Positions 1 through 10,941 of a stretch of DNA of 64,000 nt are shown piece by piece; position 1 is the first letter of the stretch, and each line of letters starts with the position of its first letter. Position numbers and translations under genes: made by a program. A model generated the notes under the pieces. That model saw nothing but the letters and a program-made list of their open reading frames with translations, did no database searches and was not told where the DNA came from. The DNA comes from Mesostigma viride (taxonomy: Eukaryota; Streptophyta; Mesostigmatophyceae; Mesostigmatales; Mesostigmataceae), in the NCBI GenBank assembly GCA_009746045.1, contig RPFO01001143.1:1-64000 (forward strand). The letters are read 5' to 3'.

Positions 1-3000
1 TTGTCCTTGTCCTTGTCCTTGTCCTTGTCCTTGTCCTTGTCCTTGTCCTTGTCCTTGTCCTTGTCCTTGTCCTTGTCCTTGTCCTTGTCCTTGTCCTTGT
101 GCCAGCCTTGTCCTTGTCCTTGTCCTTGTCCTTGTCCTTGCTTGTCCTTGTCCTTGTCCTGTCCTTGTCCTTGTCCTTGTCCTTGTCCTTGTCCTTGTCC
201 TTGTCCTTGTCCTTGTCCTTGTCCTTGTCCTTGTCCTTGTCCTTGTCCTTGTCCTTGTCCTTGTCCTTGTCCTTGTCCTTGTCCTTGTCCTTGTCCTTGT
301 CCTTGTCCTTGTCCTTGTCCTTGTCCTTGTCCTTGTCCTTGTCCTTGTCCTTGTCCTTGTCCTTGTCCTTGTCCTTGTCCTTGTCCTTGTCCTTGTCCTT
401 GTCCTTGTCCTTGTCCTTGTCCTTGTCCTTGTCCTTGTCCTTGTCCTTGTCCTTGTCCTTGTCCTTGTCCTTGTCCTTGTCCTTGTCCTTGTCCTTGTGC
501 CAGCACCTTGTCCTTGTCCTTGTCCTTGTCCTTGTCCTTGTCCTTGTCCTTGTCCTTGTCCTTGTCCTTGTCCTTGTCCTTGTCCTTGTCCTTGTCCTTG
601 TCCTTGTCCTTGTCCTTGTCCTTGTCCTTGTCCTTGTCCTTGTCCTTGTCCTTGTCCTTGTCCTTGTCCTTGTCCTTGTCCTTGTCCTTGTCCTTGTCCT
701 TGTCCTTGTCCTTGTCCTTGTCCTTGTCCTTGTCCTTGTCCTTGTCCTTGTCCTTGTCCTTGTCCTTGTCCTTGTCCTTGTCCTTGTCCTTGTCCTTGTC
801 CTTGTCCTTGTCCTTGTCCTTGTCCTTGTCCTTGTCCTTGTCCTTGTCCTTGTCCTTGTCCAGCCTTGTCCTTGTCCTTGTCCTTGTCCTTGTCCAGCCT
901 TGTCCTTGTCCTTGTCCTTGTCCTTGTCCTTGTCCTTGTCCTTGTCCTTGTCCTTGTCCTTGTCCTTGTCCTTGTCCTTGTCCTTGTCCTTGTCCTTGTC
1001 CTTGTCCTTGTCCTTGTCCTTGTGCCAGCCTTGTCCTTGTCCTTGTCCTTTCCTTGTCCTTGTCCTTGTCCTTGTCCTTGTCCTTGTCCTTGTCCTTGTC
1101 CTTGTCCTTGTCCTTGTCCTTGTCCTTGTCCTTGTCCTTGTCCTTGTCCTTGTCCTTGTCCTTGTCCTTGTCCTTGTCCTTGTCCTTGTCCTTGTCCTTG
1201 TCCTTGTCCTTGTCCTTGTCCTTGTCCTTGTCCTTGTCCTTGTCCTTGTCCTTGTCCTTGTCCTTGTCCTTGTCCTTGTCCTTGTCCTTGTCCTTGTCCT
1301 TGTCCTTGTCCTTGTCCTTGTCCTTGTCCTTGTCCTTGTCCTTGTGCCAGCACCTTGTCCTTGTCCTTGTCCTTGTCCTTGTCCTTGTCCTTGTCCTTGT
1401 CCTTGTCCTTGTCCTTGTCCTTGTCCTTGTCCTTGTCCTTGTCCTTGTCCTTGTCCTTGTCCTTGTCCTTGTCCTTGTCCTTGTCCTTGTCCTTGTCCTT
1501 GTCCTTGTCCTTGTCCTTGTCCTTGTCCTTGTCCTTGTCCTTGTCCTTGTCCTTGTCCTTGTCCTTGTCCTTGTCCTTGTCCTTGTCCTTGTCCTTGTCC
1601 TTGTCCTTGTCCTTGTCCTTGTCCTTGTCCTTGTCCTTGTCCTTGTCCTTGTCCTTGTCCTTGTCCTTGTCCTTGTCCTTGTCCTTGCCAGCCTTGTCCT
1701 TGTCCTTGTCCTTGTCCTTGTCCTTGTCCTTGTCCTTGTCCTTGTCTGTCTTGTCCTTGTCCTTGTCCTTGTCCTTGTCCTTGTCCTTGTCCTTGTCCTT
1801 GTCCTTGTCCTTGTCCTTGTCCTTGTCCTTGTCCTTGTCCTTGTCCTTGTCCTTGTCCTTGTCCTTGTCCTTGTCCTTGTCCTTGTCCTTGTCCTTGTCC
1901 TTGTCCTTGTCCTTGTCCTTGTCCTTGTCCTTGTCCTTGTCCTTGTCCTTGTCCTTGTCCTTGTCCTTGTCCTTGTCCTTGTCCTTGTCCTTGTCCTTGT
2001 CCTTGTCCTTGTCCTTGTCCTTGTCCTTGTCCTTGTCCTTGTCCTTGTCCTTGTCCTTGTCCTTGTCCTTGTCCTTGTCCTTGTCCTTGTCCTTGTCCTT
2101 GTCCTTGTCCTTGTCCTTGTCCTTGTCCTTGTCCTTGTCCTTGTCCTTGTCCTTGTCCTTGTCCTTGTCCTTGTCCTTGTCCTTGTCCTTGTCCTTGTCC
2201 GCCTTGTCCTTGTCCTTGTCCTTGTCCTTGTCCAGCCTTGTCCTTGTCCTTGTCCTTGTCCTTGTCCTTGTCCTTGTCCTTGTCCTTGTCCTTGTCCTTG
2301 TCCTTGTCCTTGTCCTTGTCCTTGTCCTTGTCCTTGTCCTTGTCCTTGTCCTTGTCCTTGTCCTTGTCCTTGTCCTTGTCCTTGTCCTTGTCCTTGTCCT
2401 TGTCCTTGTCCTTGTCCTTGTCCAGCCTTGTCCTTGTCCTTGTCCTTGTTGTCCTTGTCCTTGTCCTTGTCCTTGTCCTTGTCCTTGTCCTTGTCCTTGT
2501 CCAGCACCTTGTCCTTGTCCTTGTCCTTGTCCTTGTCCTTGTCCTTGTCCTTGTCCTTGTCCTTGTCCTTGTCCTTGTCCTTGTCCTTGTCCTTGTCCTT
2601 GTCCTTGTCCTTGTCCTTGTCCTTGTCCTTGTCCTTGTCCTTGTCCTTGTCCTTGTCCTTGTCCTTGTCCTTGTCCTTGTCCTTGTCCTTGTCCTTGTCC
2701 TTGTCCTTGTCCTTGTCCTTGTCCTTGTCCTTGTCCTTGTCCTTGTCCTTGTCCTTGTCCTTGTCCTTGTCCTTGTCCTTGTCCTTGTCCTTGTCCTTGT
2801 CCTTGTCCTTGTCCTTGTCCTTGTCCTTGTCCTTGTCCTTGTCCTTGTCCTTGTCCTTGTCCTTGTCCTTGTCCTTGTCCTTGTCCTTGTCCTTGTCCTT
2901 GTCCTTGTCCTTGTCCTTGTCCTTGTCCTTGTCCTTGTCCTTGTCCTTGTCCTTGTCCTTGTCCTTGTCCTTGTCCTTGTCCTTGTCCTTGTCCTTGTCC

Positions 3001-6000
3001 TTGTCCTTGTCCTTGTCCTTGTCCTTGTCCTTGTCCTTGTCCTTGTCCTTGTCCTTGTCCTTGTCCTTGTCCTTGTCCTTGTCCTTGTCCTTGTCCAGCA
3101 CCTTGTCCTTGTCCTTGTCCTTGTCCTTGTCCTTGTCCTTGTCCTTGTCCTTGTCCTTGTCCTTGTCCTTGTCCTTGTCCTTGTCCTTGTCCTTGTCCTT
3201 GTCCTTGTCCTTGTCCTTGTCCTTGTCCTTGTCCTTGTCCTTGTCCTTGTCCTTGTCCTTGTCCTTGTCCTTGTCCTTGTCCTTGTCCTTGTCCTTGTCC
3301 TTGTCCTTGTCCTTGTCCTTGTCCTTGTCCTTGTCCTTGTCCTTGTCCTTGTCCTTGTCCTTGTCCTTGTCCTTGTGTCCTTGTCCTTGTCCTTGTCCTT
3401 GTCCTTGTCCTTGTCCTTGTCCTTGTCCTTGTCCTTGTCCTTGTCCTTGTCCTTGTCCTTGTCCTTGTCCTTGTCCTTGTCCTTGTCCTTGTCCTTGTGC
3501 CTTCCTTGTCCTTGTCCTTGTCCTTGTCCTTGTCCTTGTCCTTGTCCTTGTCCTTGTCCTTGTCCTTGTCCTTGTCCTTGTCCTTGTCCTTGTCCTTGTC
3601 CTTGTCCTTGTCCTTGTCCTTGTCCTTGTCCTTGTCCTTGTCCTTGTCCTTGTCCTTGTCCTTGTCCTTGTCCTTGTCCTTGTCCTTGTCCTTGTCCTTG
3701 TCCCTTGTCCTTGTCCTTGTCCTTGTCCTTGTCCTTGTCCTTGTCCTTGTCCTTGTCCTTGTCCTTGTCCTTGTCCTTGTCCTTGTCCTTGTCCTTGTCC
3801 TTGTCCTTGTCCTTGTCCTTGTCCTTGTCCTTGTCCTTGTCCTTGTCCTTGTCCTTGTCCTTGTCCTTGTCCTTGTCCTTGTCCTTGTCCTCCTTGTCCT
3901 TGTCCTTGTCCTTGTCCTTGTCCTTGTCCTTGTCCTTGTCCTTGTCCTTGTCCTTGTCCTTGTGCCAGCCTTGTCCTTGTCCTTGTCCTTGTCCTTGTCC
4001 GCCTTGTCCTTGTCCTTGTCCTTGTCCTTGTCCTTGTCCTTGTCCTTGTCCTTGTCCTTGTCCTTGTCCTTGTCCTTGTCCTTGTCCTTGTCCTTGTCCT
4101 TGTCCTTGTCCTTGTCCTTGTCCTTGTCCTTGTCCTTGTCCTTGTCCTTGTCCTTGTCCTTGTCCTTGTCCTTGTCCTTGTCCTTGTCCTTGTCCTTGTC
4201 CTTGTCCTTGTCCTTGTCCTTGTCCTTGTGCCAGCACCTTGTCCTTGTCCTTGTCCTTGTCCTTGTCCTTGTCCTTGTCCTTGTCCTTGTCCTCCTTGTC
4301 CTTGTCCTTGTGCCAGCCTTGTCCTTGTCCTTGTCCTTGTCCTTGTCCTTGTCCTTGTCCTTGTCCTGTCCTTGTCCTTGTCCTTGTCCTTGTCCTTGTC
4401 CTTGTCCTTGTCCTTGTCCTTGTCCTTGTCCTTGTCCTTGTCCTTGTCCTTGTCCTTGTCCTTGTCCTTGTCCTTGTCCTTGTCCTTGTCCTTGTCCTTG
4501 TCCTTGTCCTTGTCCTTGTCCTTGTCCTTGTCCTTGTCCTTGTCCTTGTCCTTGTCCTTGTCCTTGTCCTTGTCCTTGTCCTTGTCCTTGTCCTTGTCCT
4601 TGTCCTTGTCCTTGTCCTTGTCCTTGTCCTTGTCCTTGTCCTTGTCCTTGTCCTTGTCCTTGTCCTTGTCCTTGTGCCAGCACCTTGTCCTTGTCCTTGT
4701 CCTTGTCCTTGTCCTTGTCCTTGTCCTTGTCCTTGTCCTTGTCCTTGTCCTTGTCCTTGTCCTTGTCCTTGTCCTTGTCCTTGTCCTTGTCCTTGTCCTT
4801 GTCCTTGTCCTTGTCCTTGTCCTTGTCCTTGTCCTTGTCCTTGTCCTTGTCCTTGTCCTTGTCCTTGTCCTTGTCCTTGTCCTTGTCCTTGTCCTTGTCC
4901 TTGTCCTTGTCCTTGTCCTTGTCCTTGTCCTGTCCTTGTCCTTGTCCTTGTCCTTGTCCTTGTCCTTGTCCTTGTCCTTGTCCTTGTCCTTGTCCTTGTC
5001 CTTGTCCTTGTCCCCTTGTCCTTGTCCTTGTCCTTGTCCTTGTGCCAGCCTTGTCCTTGTCCTTGTCCTTGTCCTTGTCCTTGTCCTTGTCCTTGTCCTT
5101 GTCCTTGTCCTTGTCCTTGTCCTTGTCCTTGTCCTTGTCCTTGTCCTTGTCCTTGTCCTTGTCCTTGTCCTTGTCCTTGTGCCAGCCTTGTCCTTGTCCT
5201 TGTCCTTGTCCTTGTCCTTGTCCTTGTCCTTGTCCTTGTCCTTGTCCTTGTCCTTGTCCTTGTCCTTGTCCTTGTCCTTGTCCTTGTCCTTGTCCTTGTC
5301 CTTGTCCTTGTCCTTGTCCTTGTCCTTGTCCTTGTCCTTGTCCTTGTCCTTGTCCTTGTCCTTGTCCTTGTCCTTGTCCTTGTCCTTGTCCTTGTCCTTG
5401 TCCTTGTCCTTGTCCTTGTCCTTGTCCTTGTCCTTGTCCTTGTCCTTGTCCTTGTCCTTGTCCTTGTCCTTGTCCTTGTCCTTGTCCTTGTCCTTGTCCT
5501 TGTCCTTGTCCTTGTCCTTGTCCTTGTCCTTGTCCTTGTCCTTGTCCTTGTCCTTGTCCTTGTCCTTGTCCTTGTCCTTGTCCTTGTCCTTGTCCTTGTC
5601 CTTGTCCTTGTCCTTGTCCTTGTCCTTGTCCTTGTCCTTGTCCTTGTCCTTGTCCTTGTCCTTGTCCTTGTCCTTGTCCTTGTCCTTGTCCTTGTCCTTG
5701 TCCTTGTCCTTGTCCTTGTCCTTGTCCTTGTCCTTGTCCTTGTCCTTGTCCTTGTCCTTGTCCTTGTCCTTGTCCTTGTCCTTGTCCTTGTCCTTGTCAG
5801 CCTTGTCCTTGTCCTTGTCCTTGTCCTTGTCCTTGTCCTTGTCCTTGTCCTTGTCCTTGTCCTTGTCCTTGTCCTTGTCCTTGTCCTTGTCCTTGTCCTT
5901 GTCCTTGTCCTTGTCCTTGTCCTTGTCCTTGTCCTTGTCCTTGTCCTTGTCCTTGTCCTTGTCCTTGTCCTTGTCCTTGTCCTTGTGCCAGCACCTTGTC

Positions 6001-9000
6001 CTTGTCCTTGTCCTTGTCCTTGTCCTTGTCCTTGTCCTTGTCCTTGTCCTTGTCCTTGTCCTTGTCCTTGTCCTTGTCCTTGTCCTTGTCCTTGTCCTTG
6101 TCCTTGTCCTTGTCCTTGTCCTTGTCCTTGTCCTTGTCCTTGTCCTTGTCCTTGTCCTTGTCCTTGTCCTTGTCCTTGTCCTTGTCCTTGTCCTTGTCCT
6201 TGTCCTTGTCCTTGTCCTTGTCCTTGTCCTTGTCCTTGTCCTTGTCCTTGTCCTTGTCCTTGTCCTTGTCCTTGTCCTTGTCCTTGTCCTTGTCCTTGTC
6301 CTTGTCCTTGTCCTTGTCCTTGTCCTTGTCCTTGTCCTTGTCCTTGTCCTTGTCCTTGTCCTTGTCCTTGTCCTTGTCCTTGTCCTTGTCCTTGTCCTTG
6401 TCCTTGTCCTTGTCCTTGTCCTTGTCCTTGTCCTTGTCCTTGTCCTTGTCCTTGTCCTTGTCCTTGTCCTTGTCCTTGTCCTTGTCCTTGTCCTTGTCCT
6501 TGTCCTTGTCCTTGTCCTTGTCCAGCCTTGTCCTTGTCCTTGTCCTTGTCCTTGTCCAGCCTTGTCCTTGTCCTTGTCCTTGTCCTTGTCCTTGTCCTTG
6601 TCCTTGTCCTTGTCCTTGTCCTTGTCCTTGTCCTTGTCCTTGTCCTTGTCCTTGTCCTTGTCCTTGTCCTTGTCCTTGTCCTTGTCCTTGTCCTTGTCCT
6701 TGTCCTTGTCCTTGTCCTTGTCCTTGTCCTTGTCCTTGTCCTTGTCCTTGTCCTTGTCCTTGTCCTTTGTCCTTGTCCTTGTCCTTGTCCTTGTCCTTGT
6801 CCTTGTCCTTGTCCTTGTCCTTGTCCTTGTCCTTGTCCTTGTCCTTGTCCGCACCTTGTCCTTGTCCTTGTCCTTGTCCTTGTCCTTGTCCTTGTCCTTG
6901 TCCTTGTCCTTGTCCTTGTCCTTGTCCTTGTCCTTGTCCTTGTCCTTGTCCTTGTCCTTGTCCTTGTCCTTGTCCTTGTCCTTGTCCTTGTCCTTGTCCT
7001 TGTCCTTGTCCTTGTCCTTGTCCTTGTCCTTGTCCTTGTCCTTGTCCTTGTCCTTGTCCTTGTCCTTGTCCTTGTCCTTGTCCTTGTCCTTGTCCTTGTC
7101 CTTGTCCTTGTCCTTGTCCTTGTCCTTGTCCTTGTCCTTGTCCTTGTCCTTGTCCTTGTCCTTGTCCTTGTCCTTGTCCTTGTCCTTGTCCTTGTCCTTG
7201 TCCTTGTCCTTGTCCTTGTCCTTGTCCTTGTCCTTGTCCTTGTCCTTGTCCTTGTCCTTGTCCTTGTCCTTGTCCTTGTCCTTTGTCCTTGTCCTTGTCC
7301 TTGTCCTTGTCCTTGTCCTTGTCCTTGTCCTTGTCCTTGTCCTTGTCCTTGTCCTTGTCCTTGTCCTTGTCCTTGTGCCAGCACCTTGTCCTTGTCCTTG
7401 TCCTTGTCCTTGTCCTTGTCCTTGTCCTGTCCTTGTCCTTGTCCTTGTCCTTGTCCTTGTCCTTGTCCTTGTCCTTGTCCTTGTCCTTGTCCTTGTCCTT
7501 GTCCTTGTCCTTGTCCTTGTCCTTGTCCTTGTCCTTGTCCTTGTCCTTGTCCTTGTCCTTGTCCTTGTCCTTGTCCTTGTCCTTGTCCTTGTCCTTGTCC
7601 TTGTCCTTGTCCTTGTCCTTGTCCTTGTCCTTGTCCTTGTCCTTGTCCTTGTCCTTGTCCTTGTCCTTGTCCTTGTCCTTGTCCTTGTCCTTGTCCTTGT
7701 CCTTGTCCTTGTCCTTGTCCTTGTCCTTGTCCTTGTCCTTGTCCTTGTCCTTGTCCTTGTCCTTGTCCTTGTCCTTGTCCTTGTCCTTGTCCTTGTCCTT
7801 GTCCTTGTCCTTGTCCTTGTCCTTGTCCTTGTCCTTGTGTTCCTTGTCCTTGTCCTTGTCCTTGTCCTTGTCCTTGTCCTTGTCCTTGTCCTTGTCCTGT
7901 CTTGTCCTTGTCCTTGTCCTTGTCCTTGTCCTTGTCCTTGTCCTTGTCCTTGTCCTTGTCCTTGTCCTTGTCCTTGTCCTTGTCCTTGTCCTTGTCCTTG
8001 TCCTTGTCCTTGTCCTTGTCCTTGTCCTTGTCCTTGTCCTTGTCCTTGTCCTTGTCCTTGTCCTTGTCCTTGTCCTTGTCCTTGTCCTTGTCCTTGTCCT
8101 TGTCCTTGTCCTTGTCCTTGTCCTTGTCCTTGTCCTTGTCCTTGTCCTTGTCCTTGTCCTTGTCCTTGTCCTTGTCCTTGTCCTTGTCCTTGTCCTTGTC
8201 CTTGTCCTTGTCCTTGTCCTTGTCCTTGTCCTTGTCCTTGTCCTGTCCTTGTCCTTGTCCTTGTCCTTGTCCTTGTCCTTGTCCTTGTCCTTGTCCTTGT
8301 CCTTGTCCAGCCTTGTCCTTGTCCTTGTCCTTGTCCTTGTCCAGCCTTGTCCTTGTCCTTGTCCTTGTCCTTGTCCTTGTCCTTGTCCTTGTCCTTGTCC
8401 TTGTCCTTGTCCTTGTCCTTGTCCTTGTCCTTGTCCTTGTCCTTGTCCTTGTCCTTGTCCTTGTCCTTGTCCTTGTCCTTGTCCTTGTCCTTGTCCTTGT
8501 CCTTGTCCTTGTCCTTGTCCTTGTCCTTGTCCTTGTCCTTGTCCTTGTCCTTGTCCTTGTCCCTTGTCCTTGTCCTTGTCCTTGTCCTTGTCCTTGTCCT
8601 TGTCCTTGTCCTTGTCCTTGTCCTTGTCCTTGTCCAGCACCTTGTCCTTGTCCTTGTCCTTGTCCTTGTCCTTGTCCTTGTCCTGTCCTTGTCCTTGTCC
8701 TTGTCCTTGTCCTTGTCCTTGTCCTTGTCCTTGTCCTTGTCCTTGTCCTTGTCCTTGTCCTTGTCCTTGTCCTTGTCCTTGTCCTTGTCCTTGTCCTTGT
8801 CCTTGTCCTTGTCCTTGTCCTTGTCCTTGTCCTTGTCCTTGTCCTTGTCCTTGTCCTTGTCCTTGTCCTTGTCCTTGTCCTTGTCCTTGTCCTTGTCCTT
8901 GTCCTTGTCCTTGTCCTTGTCCTTGTCCTTGTCCTTGTCCTTGTCCTTGTCCTTGTCCTTGTCCTTGTCCTTGTCCTTGTCCTTGTCCTTGTCCTTGTCC

Positions 9001-10038
9001 TTGTCCTTGTCCTTGTCCTTGTCCTTGTCCTTGTCCTTGTCCTTGTCCTTGTCCTTGTCCTTGTCCTTGTCCTTGTCCTTGTCCTTGTCCTTGTCCTTGT
9101 CCTTGTCCTTGTCCTTGTCCTTGTCCTTGTCCTTGTCCTTGTCCTTGTCCTTGTCCTTGTCCTTGTCCTTGTCCTTGTCCTTGTCCTTGTCCTTGTCCTT
9201 GTCCGCCTTGTCCTTGTCCTTGTCCTTGTCCAGCACCTTGTCCTTGTCCTTGTCCTTGTCCTTGTCCTTGTCCTTGTCCTTGTCCTTGTCCTTGTCCTTG
9301 TCCTTGTCCTTGTCCTTGTCCTTGTCCTTGTCCTTGTCCTTGTCCTTGTCCTTGTCCTTGTCCTTGTCCTTGTCCTTGTCCTTGTCCTTGTCCTTGTCCT
9401 TGTCCTTGTCCTTGTCCTTGTCCTTGTCCTTGTCCTTGTCCAGCACCTTGTCCTTGTCCTTGTCCTTGTCCTTGTCCTTGTCCTTGTCCTTGTCCTTGTC
9501 CTTGTCCTTGTCCTTGTCCTTGTCCTTGTCCTTGTCCTTGTCCTTGTCCTTGTCCTTGTCCTTGTCCTTGTCCTTGTCCTTGTCCTTGTCCTTGTCCTTG
9601 TCCTTGTCCTTGTCCTTGTCCTTGTCCTTGTCCTTGTCCTTGTCCTTGTCCTTGTCCTTGTCCTTGTCCTTGTCCTTGTCCTTGTCCTTGTCCTTGTCCT
9701 TGTCCTTGTCCTTGTCCTTGTCCTTGTCCTTGTCCTTGTCCTTGTCCTTGTCCTTGTCCTTGTCCTTGTCCTTGTCCTTGTCCTTGTCCTTGTCCTTGTC
9801 CTTGTCCTTGTCCTTGTCCTTGTCCTTGTCCTTGTCCTTGTCCTTGTCCTTGTCCTTGTCCTTGTCCTTGTCCTTGTCCTTGTCCTTGTCCTTGTCCTTG
9901 TCCTTGTCCTTGTCCTTGTCCTTGTCCTTGTCCTTGTCCTTGTCCTTGTCCTTGTCCTTGTCCTTGTCCTTGTCCTTGTCCTTGTCCTTGTCCTTGTCCT
10001 TGTCCTTGTCCTTGTCCTTGTCCTTGTCCTTGTCCTTT
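1..10038. repeat. (CCTTGT)n hexanucleotide satellite, about 10 kb
   Basis: The sequence is an almost unbroken run of CCTTGT (ACAAGG on the other strand) from the first base to about 10,038. The run is interrupted only by short variants such as GCCAGCC, CCAGCACC and GCC, and by occasional one- or two-base losses or gains. Variants of the CAGCACC type occur near 501, 1348, 2502, 3096, 4232, 4678, 5989, 7379, 8635, 9231 and 9441. Pairs of CAGCC variants exactly 34 bases apart recur at 861/895, 6523/6557 and 8308/8342, so blocks have been copied within the array. All three forward frames are open simply because the hexamer contains no stop codon. The array reaches the window edge, so its true length is unknown. 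It is not a recognised telomere repeat. Confidence 0.98.
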
Positions 10039-10049
10039 TCTTGCTTGAT

Positions 10050-10896
10050 TTTCTTGCGCCAACGGCCGTTGCAATTTGGAAATTAGGGTGTTATTTTTTT
10101 TTTGCCCAACGGCCGTCGGAACCTTGAAATTAGGGTGTGATTTTCATGCGCCAACGGCCGTTGGAACCCGTAAATTAGGGTGTGATTTTCATGCGCCAAC
10201 GGCCGTCGGAACCTTAAAATTAGGGTGTGATTTTCATGCGCCAACGGCCGTTGGAACCTGGAAATTAGGGTGTTATTTTTCTGTCGCCAACGGCCGTTGG
10301 AACCTGGAAATGAAGGTGTCATTTTTCTCGCGCCAACGGCCGTTGGAAACTGGAAATTAGGGTGTGATTTTCATGCGCCAACGGCCGTTGGAACCTGGAA
10401 AATAGGGTGTGATTTTTCTCGCGCCAACGGCCGTTGGAACCTGGAAAATAGGGTGTCATTTTTCTCGCGCCAACGGCCGTTGGAACCTGGAAATTAGGGT
10501 GTGATTTTTCTGTCGCCAACGGCCGTTGGAACCTGGAAATTAGGGTGTGATTTTCATGCGCCAACGGCCGTTGGAACCTGTAAATTAGGGTGTGATTTTC
10601 ATGCGCCAACGGCCGTTGGAACCTGTAAATTAGGGTGTGATTTTCATGCGCCAACGGCCGTCGGAACCTTAAAATTAGGGTGTGATTTTCATGCGCCAAC
10701 GGCCGTTGGAACCTGGAAATTAGGGTGTTATTTTTCTGTCGCCAACGGCCGTTGGAACCTGGAAATTAGGGTGTGATTTTCATGCGCCAACGGCCGTTGG
10801 AACCTGTAAATTAGGGTGTGATTTTCATGCGCCCACGGCCGTTGGAACCTGGAAATTAGGGTGTTATTTTTCTGTCGCCAACGGCCGTTGGAACAT
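10050..10896 (+). repeat. ~46-bp tandem array with palindromic core (array 1)
   Basis: About 19 head-to-tail units of 45-46 bp follow the hexamer satellite with almost no gap. Each unit carries the perfect 14-bp palindrome CCAACGGCCGTTGG (or a one-base variant), then a GGAACCTGGAAATTAGGG segment, then a T-rich stretch ending in TCTCGCG, TTCATGCG or CTGTCG. The last unit runs into a short non-repeat stretch ending in a splice-acceptor-like TGATCAG at 10,941. The array therefore probably lies inside an intron of the gene that follows. The same unit recurs at 12.15-12.67 kb in the next intron. Confidence 0.95.
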
Positions 10897-10941
10897 AGTA
10901 CTGACCTTCCGGCTATCTGTATGTTTTTTGCATGTGATCAG

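Noticed and set aside
1-10127. Three overlapping plus-strand open frames over 3,000 codons each, and a 1,425-codon minus-strand frame
   Set aside because: They are produced by a stop-free hexamer repeat; all frames are equally open and encode only alternating dipeptides.
10050-10896. Telomere repeat, because each unit contains TTAGGG
   Set aside because: TTAGGG appears once per 46 bp in a fixed context, not as a tandem telomeric repeat.
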